Shown here in pieces: positions 52,924-60,817 of a stretch of 64,000 nucleotides of DNA. The DNA is from an uncultured Devosia sp. Its GTDB lineage: Bacteria; Pseudomonadota; Alphaproteobacteria; Rhizobiales; Devosiaceae. Each line of letters opens with the position of its first letter. Positions within the stretch are counted from its first letter, which is position 1. Where the stretch lies: the NCBI RefSeq assembly GCF_963517015.1, contig NZ_CAUQDV010000001.1:1618001-1682000 (forward strand), given 5' to 3'. Under the pieces are notes generated by a model, which was given only the letters and a program-made list of their open reading frames with translations, was not told the origin of the DNA and did no database searches. Made by a program: the position numbers and the translations under genes.

Positions 52924-53119
52924 GTCATCCCGGCCTTGAGCCGGGATCCATCTCGAGATGGATCCGTTGCCGCAAGGTCGCGGTTCGTAGCGCTACCTGG
53001 CGGCTGTGGCGGAATCTCGGGATGGGCCCCGGCTCAAGGCCCTGAGCCATAGGGCATAGCCCTATGGCCTTTTCGCCTCAAATCGCTCCACCGGAGCGAT
53101 TTGAGGCGAAAAGGGTGAC
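52924..53119. repeat. 129-bp element with terminal inverted repeats, copy 2, split by an inserted hairpin element
   Basis: Begins GTCATCCCGGCCTTGAGCC as in copy 1 and continues to CCCCGGCTCAAGGCC (about 53042). Its last nine bases, GGGTGAC and flank, are found at 53113-53119. The 70 bases between are a double-hairpin element that also occurs alone elsewhere, so it appears to have inserted into copy 2. It lies between the DUF2147 and DMT genes. Confidence 0.72.
53043..53112. repeat. REP-like double-hairpin element, copy 1 (nested in a larger repeat)
   Basis: Two perfect hairpins: CCATAGGGC-ATA-GCCCTATGG (53048-53068), and TTTTCGCCTCAAATCGCTCC pairing with its complement across a three-base loop (53070-53112). 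The core AAATCGCTCCACCGGAGCGA is shared with copies at 54092-54163 and 62778-62856. Confidence 0.78.
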
Positions 53120-53154
53120 ACCGAGGGTGTGGCGCTATCGAACACACAAGTGCG

Positions 53155-54060
53155 TCAGTTGGTCGTGCGCGGGATATGCGCCCTGCGCCGCGCCCAGAGC
53201 GGGGGCAGGGCTTCGACGGCGAGGATTGCGGCGAACACCAGGGCTGCGCCGGCGTAGCCGATCGGTGGCAGACGGTCGCCGAGCAGCAATGCGCCGCCGA
53301 GCGCGGCGAAAAGCGTTTCGGCGGAGAGGATGACGGCCGCATTGGCGGGCGGCACATACTGCTGGCCAATAGCCTGGAAGGTGAAGGCGACGCCGGTCGA
53401 CAGCACGGCGGCGTAGGCTATCTCGATCCAGCCGCCGGTAATGCCTTCAAGCGTTGGCGTTTCGACTATGAAGGCGAGGCTCAGCGCGACCACGCCTGCG
53501 AAAAGAAAGCTGATGGCCGAGACGAAGACCGGCAGGCCGGTGCTGCTGGCGATGCGGCCGAGCAGGATGACATGAAGCGCCCAGAAGACGGCACCGATGG
53601 TGATGAGGCCGTCGCCGCCATTGAAGGTGTCGAGGCCGCCCCCGTTGAGGTAATAGATGCCGATCAGTGCCAGCGGTACGCAGACGTAGATGATCGGATG
53701 CGGGCGGCTACGGAACAGCAGGAAGCCGAGCACGGGCACGAAGAAGACATAGAGCCCGGTGAGGAAACCGCCATTGGTGGCGGTGGTGGTGGCGAGGCCC
53801 GCCTGCTGCAGCCAGGAGCCCATGAAAAAGACCGAACTCATGACAAGGATCAGCAGCCAGTTGGCACGGGTGAGTTCGACCTTGCGGTGGTTGCGTTCCC
53901 AGTGCGCGAGCGGCAGGACCAGCAGCCCGCCGATGATGTAGCGCACGCCGGCAAAGGTCAGCGGACCCATGGAATCCATGGCGGATTTCTGCGCCACGAA
54001 GGCAAAGCCCCAGAGCATGGTGCAGATCAGGAGCATCAAGGCAGCGATGGGGCGGGACAT
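53155..54060 (-). CDS. EamA/DMT-family transporter
   Basis: A 301-residue membrane protein with ten hydrophobic segments in two EamA repeats (about residues 5-140 and 150-285). The start MSRPIAALMLLICTMLW is at 54060; the upstream in-frame codons are from the repeat element and are not coding. The block WGFAFVAQKSAMDSMGPLTFAGVRYIIGGLLVLPLA is typical for the family. Together with the gene at 8614 it is one of two DMT proteins here; their sequences are not very similar. Substrate unknown. Confidence 0.88.
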   Translation of the reverse strand: MSRPIAALMLLICTMLWGFAFVAQKSAMDSMGPLTFAGVRYIIGGLLVLPLAHWERNHRKVELTRANWLLILVMSSVFFMGSWLQQAGLATTTATNGGFLTGLYVFFVPVLGFLLFRSRPHPIIYVCVPLALIGIYYLNGGGLDTFNGGDGLITIGAVFWALHVILLGRIASSTGLPVFVSAISFLFAGVVALSLAFIVETPTLEGITGGWIEIAYAAVLSTGVAFTFQAIGQQYVPPANAAVILSAETLFAALGGALLLGDRLPPIGYAGAALVFAAILAVEALPPLWARRRAHIPRTTN

Positions 54061-54091
54061 TTTTGGTCTTCTTGGGGCGGGACTTTGCTCG

Positions 54092-54163
54092 CGGAGCATC
54101 TGGGCCATTCGGGCGTAGCCCTCAAGGCCTTTTTCGCTCAAATCGCTCCACCGGAGCGATTTG
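54092..54163. repeat. REP-like double-hairpin element, copy 2
   Basis: Contains GGGCCATTCGGGCGTAGCCC followed by TTTTTCGCTCAAATCGCTCC and the complementary arm GGAGCGATTT (core 54140-54162). It lies between the DMT gene and the class V aminotransferase gene, on whichever strand. The second stem is shorter than in copy 1. Confidence 0.75.
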
Positions 54164-54178
54164 TCCCTTTGGGCCGCT

Positions 54179-55408
54179 CTAAAGTTCCTCGTCCAACGCT
54201 TCGATCAGCTGCTGGATTTCCCCAGGCGTGGTGTAGTGGACGAAGGACAGGCGCAGGACGCCGTGGTCGGGCGCGATGCCGACGCCTTCGAGCAGGCGAT
54301 AGGCGTAAAAGTGCCCGCCGCTGGCCATGATGCCGTGCCTGGCAAGGCGGGTAGCGACGGCGGCGCCGGGTTCGCTGAGGCCAAGGGCGATGGTGGGCGC
54401 GCGGGTCACCGGATCATCGGGGCCGATGATGCGGACATTGTTCTTGCCGCGCAGATAGTCGAGCAGGGGTGTGGCGAGCGCGATTTCCTGGGCGCGCATG
54501 GCTGCATGGGCGCGGCGGAAGGGATCGGCGCCCTGGATTTCAGGACCGGCAAGACTGGCGACAGTTTCGAGATAATCGACGACGCCGGAGGCGGCCGCGA
54601 TCTGGGCGTGGTCGGGGCCGGCCGGGGTCAGGCGGTAGCGCGGCTTGGCTTCGTTGAAGTAGTGGCCCTGATTGGGCAGTGACAGCGCCAGCTCGGGGCG
54701 CACGGCCATGACGCCCTGATGGGGGCCATAGACCTTGTAGGCCGAGAAGAAATAGATGTCGGCGCCAAGCGCGGCCAGATCGGGCAGGCCGTGTGGTGCG
54801 TAGCTCACCCCGTCGATGGCGGTGACGGCGCCGATGGACTTTGCGCGGGCGGCAATCTCGGCGACCGGGTTGATCTCGCCGGAGATATTGGAGCAATGCG
54901 GAGCGGCGATCAGCTTGACCTTGCTGTCGAGCAGCCTGTCGAGATCGGCCAGCGACAGGCGGCCGGTCTGGGGATCGACACGCCATTCGCGGATTTCAGC
55001 GCCCATTCTGGCCAATCGGCGCCAGGCACCGCCATTGGCCTCATGATCCTGATTGGTGACCACGACCACATCGCCGGGCTTGAGCCAACCGGCGAAGGCA
55101 TTGCCGAGCACATAGGTATTGGCAGACGAAGACGGACCGAAGTGGATCCAGTCGGCCGTGACATTGAGTGCCGCTGCCATGCGCTCGAAGCTGCGGTCCA
55201 TGGCCTGGCCGGCTTCAATGGATGCAGGATAGACGCCATAGGGCTGGACCTTGGTGGCGCGGAAGAAGTGGTCGAGCTTGTCGAGCACATGCCGTGCCGT
55301 ATAGGAGCCGCCGGCGTTTTCGAAAAACGCCTGGTTCTTGAGGCTGGGCTCGGCAAAGGCGGGAAAGTTTTCACGCAGGCGGGCGGGGTCGAGAGGCAGG
55401 GCGGTCAT
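54179..55408 (-). CDS. Class V aminotransferase-fold (cysteine-desulfurase-like) PLP enzyme
   Basis: A 409-residue PLP enzyme of the aminotransferase class V fold. The N-terminal block is AFFENAGGSYTARHVLDKLDHFF (about residues 27-49). The PLP-binding lysine is in FFSAYKVYGPHQGVMAVRP (about residue 225), and the Asp contact lies upstream in AIDGVSYAPH. Similar proteins are annotated as cysteine desulfurase-like SufS-family members, but the active-site Cys loop typical of true desulfurases is not clear, so the substrate is uncertain. A 22-bp operator-like palindrome lies eight bases upstream of the ATG. Confidence 0.85.
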   Translation of the reverse strand: MTALPLDPARLRENFPAFAEPSLKNQAFFENAGGSYTARHVLDKLDHFFRATKVQPYGVYPASIEAGQAMDRSFERMAAALNVTADWIHFGPSSSANTYVLGNAFAGWLKPGDVVVVTNQDHEANGGAWRRLARMGAEIREWRVDPQTGRLSLADLDRLLDSKVKLIAAPHCSNISGEINPVAEIAARAKSIGAVTAIDGVSYAPHGLPDLAALGADIYFFSAYKVYGPHQGVMAVRPELALSLPNQGHYFNEAKPRYRLTPAGPDHAQIAAASGVVDYLETVASLAGPEIQGADPFRRAHAAMRAQEIALATPLLDYLRGKNNVRIIGPDDPVTRAPTIALGLSEPGAAVATRLARHGIMASGGHFYAYRLLEGVGIAPDHGVLRLSFVHYTTPGEIQQLIEALDEEL

Positions 55409-55415
55409 GGTCGAT

Positions 55416-55437
55416 CCAATTGTGAGCACACAATTGG
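55416..55437. promoter_or_regulatory. Operator-like palindrome upstream of the class V aminotransferase gene
   Basis: CCAATTGTG-AGCA-CACAATTGG, a perfect 9-bp inverted repeat with a four-base spacer, seven to eight bases before the gene start. Strong symmetry near the start codon suggests a repressor site; no cognate regulator is adjacent. Confidence 0.6.
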
Positions 55438-55460
55438 TAGGGGATGATTCCGTAAATGCA

Positions 55461-55486
55461 AACCCCGGCCGTTGAGGGCCGGGGTT
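55461..55486 (-). terminator. Hairpin between the Spy-like gene and the aminotransferase gene
   Basis: AACCCCGGCC and GGCCGGGGTT form a perfect 10-bp stem with a six-base loop; TTTGCATTT follows on the minus strand. A probable terminator for the minus-strand Spy-like gene about 90 bases away. Confidence 0.65.
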
Positions 55487-55578
55487 CTGGCAGCAGCCTG
55501 GTTGGGGCGGGTGGGCTGCCGCAGGCTCCGCTTCAATTGGAGATCAGGTTCGAAGCGGAGCTTTGGAAATGCAGATGG

Positions 55579-56187
55579 TCAGTTGACAGGCGGTGCTTCG
55601 GGTGCCTCACCCGGGGCTTCCTGACCACCCTTATGGCGCGGGCCATGCTTGCCGAAGCCGGGGAAGCCGCCTTCCGGGCGCTGCGGCATGAGGCTGGCGG
55701 TCTGCTCCTCGGTCAGGCTGTCAAAGAAAGCCTTGGCAGTCGGCTGGACAGCCTTAAGGGCATCAAGGCGCGCCGTCTGCAACGCGATGGCGTTGTCGAG
55801 ACGCTCGGTGAGGTTCGGCATGGTCGGTGTCTCGCCTTCGGCAGGCGGTGTCGGCCGCAGGCCTTCGGTTGCCGTGGTGAAATCCTCGGCGGCGGACAGA
55901 GCCGAAGCCTTGAAGGAATCAAAGAGCGGCTGCTGTTCGCTGGTCAGTTCAACCCGGTGGCTGAGGCGGACCAGGGCGATTTCGATGGCTTCGGCGCCGC
56001 GTTCGACATTGAACAGGCCGCCGCTGAAGCGTTCGCCGGGGCCTTGGTCGTGATGTCGGAAATTACCCTGCTGCTGGGCATGAGGCGGCTGGGGCGCAGT
56101 TTCCTGCGCGAAGACCGGAACCAGGGCTGTGGTGCCCAGGGTTGCGGTGAGTAGTGCCACGATGGCGGTTTTGGAGATCGTCTTCAT
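55579..56187 (-). CDS. Spy/CpxP-family (LTxxQ) periplasmic protein
   Basis: A 202-residue periplasmic protein. Signal peptide 1-28 (KTISKTAIVALLTATLGTTALVPVFAQ). Two LTxxQ motifs mark the Spy/CpxP fold: LTSEQQPLF (about residue 80) and LTEEQTASL (about residue 163). A His/Gln-rich stretch precedes the first motif. Family members act as ATP-independent chaperones or metal-stress sensors in the periplasm. The ATG at 56187 is chosen because it precedes the signal peptide; an upstream in-frame extension is not conserved. A Glu/Pro-rich C-terminal tail is present. Confidence 0.86.
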   Translation of the reverse strand: MKTISKTAIVALLTATLGTTALVPVFAQETAPQPPHAQQQGNFRHHDQGPGERFSGGLFNVERGAEAIEIALVRLSHRVELTSEQQPLFDSFKASALSAAEDFTTATEGLRPTPPAEGETPTMPNLTERLDNAIALQTARLDALKAVQPTAKAFFDSLTEEQTASLMPQRPEGGFPGFGKHGPRHKGGQEAPGEAPEAPPVN

Positions 56188-56310
56188 GGGGTTTTCCTTT
56201 GCATGGGAGCCGGTGCGAACCGGCAAGCAAGACCCTAGCTGCGTCGACCTGTTCCTGACCTTGCGAGAGCATGAAGAGTTGGTCAGGTTGGTAATGAAGG
56301 GGAGGATGCC

Positions 56311-56697
56311 ATGGTGGAGATCGTCAGCGACCCATTTCCGAGCGACATGGATCTGCGTGCGCTCTGGCTGTCGGCCTGGGAGGATTTCGGGCCGGAGAGC
56401 TTTGCACCGATCCTCGCGCGAGGGATCGGCCATGCGGGAGCCTATGAGGACGAGTTGCTGGTCGGCTTCGTCAATGTCGCCTGGGATGGCGGCATGCATG
56501 CCTTTATTCTCGATACCTGCGTGCACAAGGATTTCCAGCGGCAGGGCATTGCCACGCGCCTGCTGTACCGGGCGACGGAGCTGGCGCGCGATCGCGGGGC
56601 GCATTGGCTGCATGTCGATTTCGAGCCGCGACTCACCACGCTGTATCGCGCCGCGGGGTTTGGTCCGACGGCGGCGGGGCTGAAGCGGCTGCGCTAG
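56311..56697 (+). CDS. GNAT-family N-acetyltransferase
   Basis: A 128-residue acetyltransferase. The acetyl-CoA binding motif A is VHKDFQRQGIATRLLYRATELARDRG (about residues 71-96, with R/Q-x-x-G-I-A). A tyrosine in the C-terminal ALYRAAGF-like segment (LTTLYRAAGFGP) is the usual general acid. AGGGGAGGATGCC precedes the ATG. The stop overlaps that of the convergent CBS gene by four bases. Substrate unknown. Confidence 0.88.
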   Translation: MVEIVSDPFPSDMDLRALWLSAWEDFGPESFAPILARGIGHAGAYEDELLVGFVNVAWDGGMHAFILDTCVHKDFQRQGIATRLLYRATELARDRGAHWLHVDFEPRLTTLYRAAGFGPTAAGLKRLR

Positions 56698-57122
56698 CCG
56701 GCGATATAGTCCTTGAGGGCGCCGGCTTCCTGTTCGACTTCCTCGATCTTGCGCTTGACGACGTCGCCGATGGAGATAATGCCGACCAGAGCGCCGTCCT
56801 CGACCACCGGCATGTGGCGAATGCGCAGGCGCGTCATGCGCTCCATGACATCGGCCACCGGAGTCTGGCGGCCACAGGTGGTGACGCGCTGGGTCATGCA
56901 GTCGCCGACATGCAGGGCCATGGTGCCGACGATATTCTTGCCGAGGCGACGGATCACGTCGCGTTCGGAAATGATGCCGACGACGGCGTCGGTCTGGTCG
57001 GTGACGACGAGGGCGCCAATATTGTGGGCATTGAGCGCAGCGACCACGTCGGCCAGGCTCGCGCTGGCGGCGATGGTGTGGACCGCGCCGCCCTTGGTTT
57101 GCAGGATGGTCTCGACAAGCAT
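56694..57122 (-). CDS. CBS-domain pair protein
   Basis: A 142-residue protein made of two CBS domains (about residues 10-65 and 75-130): VADVVAALNAHNIGALVVTDQTDAVVGIISERDVIRRL and VADVMERMTRLRIRHMPVVEDGALVGIISIGDVVKRKI. CBS pairs bind adenosyl nucleotides such as AMP, ATP or SAM. The C-terminus is a short helix (EEVEQEAGALKDYIAG). GAGGAGG is nine bases before the ATG. No partner domain, so it may act in trans on an unknown target. Confidence 0.9.
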   Translation of the reverse strand: MLVETILQTKGGAVHTIAASASLADVVAALNAHNIGALVVTDQTDAVVGIISERDVIRRLGKNIVGTMALHVGDCMTQRVTTCGRQTPVADVMERMTRLRIRHMPVVEDGALVGIISIGDVVKRKIEEVEQEAGALKDYIAG

Positions 57123-57174
57123 GTTGAAGTCCTCCTCATGGGGGAGTTTGGACCCAAGCTGGCCGTGGAGCAAT

Positions 57175-57206
57175 AAAAAATGGGCCGGCGCGAAGCCAGC
57201 CCAGAT
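57175..57206 (-). terminator. Intrinsic terminator after the small membrane-protein gene
   Basis: Stem TGGGCTGGC-TTCGC-GCCGGCCCA (one U-G pair) followed by TTTTTT on the minus strand, 25 bases past the stop of the gene at 57230. Confidence 0.8.
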
Positions 57207-57229
57207 AGTCAGTCAGGAGAAAATGGAGG

Positions 57230-57532
57230 TCAGCCCCTCGGCTTTTTGGTCGATGACCAATGGCTGGGGGCACGCCGGCGAGAGGGGGCCTCGGCCGGCA
57301 GGTTGCCACGCAAGGCAAAGCGCGTGACTTCGAAAAGCACCGCAAGAACGAGAATGGTCAGGGGGACCATGAAGACGGCGATCTGGGTATCCGGCTGGCT
57401 GGCCAGATTGGCGGCCGCTGCAGGCGTCACGGAGACGGCGAATGCCGAAGCCGTGCCAATGCTCACCAGGGCTGTGGTGGCGATGGCGAAACGCTTGAAA
57501 CTTTTCCGCTTGGGAGACGTAGATTTGTGCAT
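57230..57532 (-). CDS. Small exported/membrane protein, uncharacterised
   Basis: A 100-residue protein. Basic N-terminus (KSTSPKRKSFKRF), then a hydrophobic segment ending in AAAA (about residues 15-41), and a second membrane helix (residues 50-72, IAVFMVPLTILVLAVLFEVTRFAL). The C-terminal 28 residues are polar and basic. It has its own terminator. No family recognised; perhaps a small inner-membrane stress protein. Confidence 0.65.
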   Translation of the reverse strand: MHKSTSPKRKSFKRFAIATTALVSIGTASAFAVSVTPAAAANLASQPDTQIAVFMVPLTILVLAVLFEVTRFALRGNLPAEAPSRRRAPSHWSSTKKPRG

Positions 57533-57704
57533 GGGATCGACGTCGAAACCTTGTCGTTGCGATGGGTGCTATTAGCGCCCCGAATGCGGTTCGAGTTTGG
57601 GTCGATTCTGTTAGGTCGCTGACCATTTGAAGGCGATAATGTGGCCGCGTGATCGCGATCTTCGACGATCGTGATCGCGATGGCCGCTGTTGAGGAGACG
57701 GGCA

Positions 57705-58121
57705 ATGCGCATGTTTCTGGCCTTGATGGCGATGCTGATCGGCATGGTGGTGCCGGCTGTGGCACAGGACGATATGCCTTGGCAGGCGAGCATCAGCGGA
57801 CAAATCGAAGCCTTGCGAAGTAACGATGGCGAGGCGGCGCTTGGTTTTGCCGGGCAGGGGTTCCGCACCCCGTTCGAGGGGAAGCCGGACGCATTTCTCG
57901 CGGCGATTGCCGGGTCGGGCTATGGGCCGATCGTGGAGTCGCGGTCTCACAGCTTTGGCGAATTCAACAAGGTCGGCGAGAGCGTGGTCATGCAGGTGGT
58001 CAAGTTCGTCGGCCCGGACCAGTCGCTTTACGAGGCGCTGTATCAGATGGCTGACGAGCCGGACGAGGGCTGGCGCGTGCAGGGCGTGGTGCTGCGCAAG
58101 GAAGCCGGCATCGGCATCTAG
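57705..58121 (+). CDS. DUF4864-family exported protein
   Basis: A 138-residue protein. Signal peptide at residues 1-22 (FLALMAMLIGMVVPAVAQ). The remainder (WQASISGQIEALRSNDGEAALGFAGQGFRTPF, then LYEALYQMADEPDEGWRVQGVVLRK) matches the DUF4864 pattern, an NTF2-like fold of unknown function. TGAGGAGACGGGCA lies just upstream of the ATG at 57705. Transcribed alone. Confidence 0.82.
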   Translation: MRMFLALMAMLIGMVVPAVAQDDMPWQASISGQIEALRSNDGEAALGFAGQGFRTPFEGKPDAFLAAIAGSGYGPIVESRSHSFGEFNKVGESVVMQVVKFVGPDQSLYEALYQMADEPDEGWRVQGVVLRKEAGIGI

Positions 58122-58143
58122 ACCGATACCGGCTCAGCGTGGA

Positions 58144-58332
58144 CTATTCATAGGCGTGGCTGCCATAGCTCTGGCTGTGGATTTGCGGGCGGCGGGACAG
58201 TAGCGCGCGGACGGCGGCCAGGATGGGCATGAACAGTCCGGCCGGTTTTTCCACCTCAACGACTTCGATGGGTTTGGGCTCATTCCAGGCTTGGTCATAG
58301 GCTTGCTTGAAGAGATAACTGGCGGGGATCAT
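58144..58332 (-). CDS. Small uncharacterised protein divergent from a LacI regulator
   Basis: A 62-residue protein with a strong RBS (CAGGAGGCGAAG). It has a short amphipathic or membrane-associating segment (FMPILAAVRALLSRR at about residues 34-48) and ends in a Ser/His/Tyr-rich tail (QSYGSHAYE). No family recognised. It is transcribed from the same operator-rich region as the LacI-family gene, so it is probably part of that regulon. A role cannot be read. Confidence 0.62.
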   Translation of the reverse strand: MIPASYLFKQAYDQAWNEPKPIEVVEVEKPAGLFMPILAAVRALLSRRPQIHSQSYGSHAYE

Positions 58333-58347
58333 CTTCGCCTCCTGTTG

Positions 58348-58361
58348 TTGAATCGGTTCAA
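58348..58361. promoter_or_regulatory. LacI-type operator, site 1
   Basis: TTGAATCGGTTCAA, 14-bp palindrome (one mismatch), 16 bases upstream of the 62-residue gene's start. Matches the consensus TTGAAYCGRTWCAA seen in the other two sites. Confidence 0.72.
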
Positions 58362-58382
58362 TTCGTGGATGCAGATGTGTTC

Positions 58383-58396
58383 TTGAACCGGTTCAA
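58383..58396. promoter_or_regulatory. LacI-type operator, site 2
   Basis: TTGAACCGGTTCAA, perfect 14-bp palindrome (16-bp with flanking C/G), centred 35 bp from site 1, in the divergent region. Confidence 0.78.
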
Positions 58397-58432
58397 GTCT
58401 GACTCCTGCGCGATGGCAAGTCAAGCAGAAAT

Positions 58433-58446
58433 TTGAACCGATACAA
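58433..58446. promoter_or_regulatory. LacI-type operator, site 3
   Basis: TTGAACCGATACAA, near-palindrome, centred 50 bp from site 2 and 51 bp upstream of the LacI gene start. Probably the autoregulatory site. Confidence 0.7.
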
Positions 58447-58490
58447 AATTCATGCTAGTCCCCGGATATGCAACAAGGAATTTCAATCCC

Positions 58491-59552
58491 ATGAGCCGTA
58501 CCCCAAGTGTGAAGCTGCGGGATGTGGCGCAGGCCGCGGGCGTATCGCAGGGCACGGCATCCAATGTGTTCAGCAAGCCTGAGGTGGTGCGCGAGGAAGT
58601 GCGCGAGCATGTGCTTAAGGTGGCCAAGGAACTTGGCTATGCCGGGCCGAGCGTTACCGGACGGCTGTTGCGGCAGGGCAGGGTCAACGCCGTTGGCGTG
58701 GCGGCGATCGAGCCGATCAGCTATTTCTTCGAGGATCTGTGGGCGCGGCAGTTGATGGCCCATATTTCGGAAATCTGCGACCAGCGGGGCGCTGGAGTAG
58801 CTCTGGTTTCGGCGCTCAGCGACGAGCGGCTGGACTGGAATATCCAGACGGCGCTGGTGGATGGTTTCATCCTGCTCTGCGTCGAGGGCGGCGAGCGGCT
58901 GGTCGATATTACCCGCAAGCGGCAATTGCCCTATGTGGCACTGGCGATCGGGGCGACGGACCAGAGTATTCCGGCAATTGGTGTGGACAATATCACCGGG
59001 GCGCGGCAGGCGGCGGAGCATCTGGTCGGGTTGGGGCATAGGCGCTTTGCCATCCTGTCCACCATGGTCGATGACGAGCATGTCGGGGCATTGAGCGTCA
59101 GCCAGATGCGGGCGGCGTTCTACACTACCTCGCGGCATCGCGCCGAGGGCTATTGGCAGGCGCTGACAGCGGCGGGCGTCGATATCGACGCAGTGCCGAT
59201 CCTCGAGACACGGGAAGATGCCGAGAGCACCCAAGAATGCATGGAGATGCTGTTTGGCGGCGCCGAGAAGCCGACCGCCATTCTTGCCATGTCGGATAAG
59301 ATTGCCATGTATGCGGTGGACTGGCTGTTTCGACACGGCATGACGGTACCGGGCGACGTGTCAGTGGTGGGGTTCGACGGCGTGCCGGAGGCGGCGGTGG
59401 CGACGCCCAAGCTGACCACGATCCAGCAGCCAATCGGCGAGATTGCCCGGTTGGCAGTGGAGGCGGCGCTGGGCGGTGGGCAGTTCGAGGGGCGTACCAT
59501 GCTGCAGGGCGCGCTGGTGGTGCGCGAGACGACGGCTCCGCCCAAGGCATAG
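58491..59552 (+). CDS. LacI-family transcriptional regulator
   Basis: A 353-residue repressor. Helix-turn-helix and hinge helix at residues 5-62 (VKLRDVAQAAGVSQGTASNVFSKPEVVREEVREHVLKVAKELGY); the hinge carries GPSVTGRLLRQG. The sugar-binding-protein-like effector domain spans about 65-350 (VDNITGARQAAEHLVGLGHRRFAIL, FDGVPEAAVATPKLTTIQQP). The ATG at 58491 gives standard length; the in-frame ATG at 58452 adds 13 unlikely residues. No sugar gene is adjacent, so the effector is unknown. It lies downstream of three matched operators and is probably autoregulated. Confidence 0.92.
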   Translation: MSRTPSVKLRDVAQAAGVSQGTASNVFSKPEVVREEVREHVLKVAKELGYAGPSVTGRLLRQGRVNAVGVAAIEPISYFFEDLWARQLMAHISEICDQRGAGVALVSALSDERLDWNIQTALVDGFILLCVEGGERLVDITRKRQLPYVALAIGATDQSIPAIGVDNITGARQAAEHLVGLGHRRFAILSTMVDDEHVGALSVSQMRAAFYTTSRHRAEGYWQALTAAGVDIDAVPILETREDAESTQECMEMLFGGAEKPTAILAMSDKIAMYAVDWLFRHGMTVPGDVSVVGFDGVPEAAVATPKLTTIQQPIGEIARLAVEAALGGGQFEGRTMLQGALVVRETTAPPKA

Positions 59553-59610
59553 CTTGCCCTCCTGCGGGCAATTCCCTATCAGTCACCCCCGGGATTTTCG
59601 GGAGGTTGCT

Positions 59611-60813
59611 ATGGGTTTTCTGTCTGAAGCACTTGAGCGCGTGGCGCCGTCGGCGACGGTGGCAATCAGCCAGAAGGCGCGCGTGATGGCGCAGGAAGGG
59701 CGCGACATCATCGCGCTTTCGGCGGGCGAGCCCGATTTCAACACGCCGCTCAATGTGCGCGAGGCCGCCATCCGCGCCATGAACGAGGGCAAGACGCGCT
59801 ATACCAATGTGGATGGCATTGCCGAGCTCAAGGAAGCGGTGGCAGCCAAGTTCCGCCGCGACAATGGGCTGGACGTGACGGCGGCGGATTGCTTCGTCTC
59901 GTCGGGCGGCAAGCAGATCATCTTCAACGCGCTGATGGCGACGCTCAATCCGGGCGACGAAGTCGTGGTGCCGGTGCCCTATTGGGTGAGCTATCCGGAG
60001 ATCGTGCGGCTGTGCGGCGCAACGCCGGTGTTTGCCGTTGCGGATGATACGACAGGCTTCAAGCTCAAGCCCGAGGTGCTGGAAGCGGCGATCACGCCCA
60101 GGACCAAGTGGCTGATCCTCAATACGCCGAGCAATCCGACGGGGGCGGCTTATTCTGCCGAGGAATTGCGCGGGCTGGCCGATGTGCTGCTGCGGCACCC
60201 GCATGTGCATATTCTCACTGACGATATCTACGAAGTGCTGGTCTATGACGGCGGCACATTCGCGACGATCGCGCAGGTGGAGCCCAAGCTGCAGGCGCGG
60301 ACGCTGACGATGAATGGCGTGTCGAAGTCGCATGCCATGACGGGCTGGCGCATCGGCTATTGCACGGGACCGCGGCCTCTGCTGGCAGCGATGACCAAGC
60401 TGCAGGGGCAATCGACCACCAATCCGAGCTCGATTTCGCAATGGGCGGCGGTGGAAGCACTGAACGGGCCCCAGGATTTCCTTGCCGAGTGGCGGGAGGT
60501 TTTCCAGCAGCGCCGTGACCTGGTGGTCAAGGGGCTCAATGCCAACACCGGGCTCGACTGCCTGACGCCGGCGGGGGCTTTTTATGTCTTCCCGTCCTGC
60601 AAGCGGCTGCTGGGCAAGACAAGCGCTGGTGGCGCAAAGCTGACCACGGATGAAGATTTCGTCATGGCGCTGCTGGAAGAGACCGGCGTCGCGCTGGTGC
60701 ATGGCACAGCCTTCGGCCTGCCTGGCCATTTCCGGCTGAGTTATGCGGCAAGCAATGCGGAGCTGGAAGAGGCGGTGAAGCGGATCCAGGAGTTCTGCGC
60801 GGGTATCAGCTGA
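59611..60813 (+). CDS. aatA: Aspartate (aromatic) aminotransferase, class I
   Basis: A 400-residue fold-type I PLP aminotransferase. The motifs are LSAGEPDFNTP (about residue 37), NTPSNPTGAAYS (about residue 170), and the PLP-lysine in NGVSKSHAMTGWRIGY (about residue 237). The C-terminal arginine that binds the substrate carboxylate is in GHFRLSYA. The sequence resembles rhizobial AatA/AspC (aspartate:2-oxoglutarate; often also aromatic amino acids). GGGAGGTTGCT lies in front of the ATG. It is followed by a small membrane-protein gene on the opposite strand. Confidence 0.94.
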   Translation: MGFLSEALERVAPSATVAISQKARVMAQEGRDIIALSAGEPDFNTPLNVREAAIRAMNEGKTRYTNVDGIAELKEAVAAKFRRDNGLDVTAADCFVSSGGKQIIFNALMATLNPGDEVVVPVPYWVSYPEIVRLCGATPVFAVADDTTGFKLKPEVLEAAITPRTKWLILNTPSNPTGAAYSAEELRGLADVLLRHPHVHILTDDIYEVLVYDGGTFATIAQVEPKLQARTLTMNGVSKSHAMTGWRIGYCTGPRPLLAAMTKLQGQSTTNPSSISQWAAVEALNGPQDFLAEWREVFQQRRDLVVKGLNANTGLDCLTPAGAFYVFPSCKRLLGKTSAGGAKLTTDEDFVMALLEETGVALVHGTAFGLPGHFRLSYAASNAELEEAVKRIQEFCAGIS

Positions 60814-60817
60814 CGCC

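Noticed and set aside
54061..54141. A 27-residue N-terminal extension of the DMT transporter
   Set aside because: It is encoded by the REP-like element, and the same residues appear at the other copy in front of a non-coding region.
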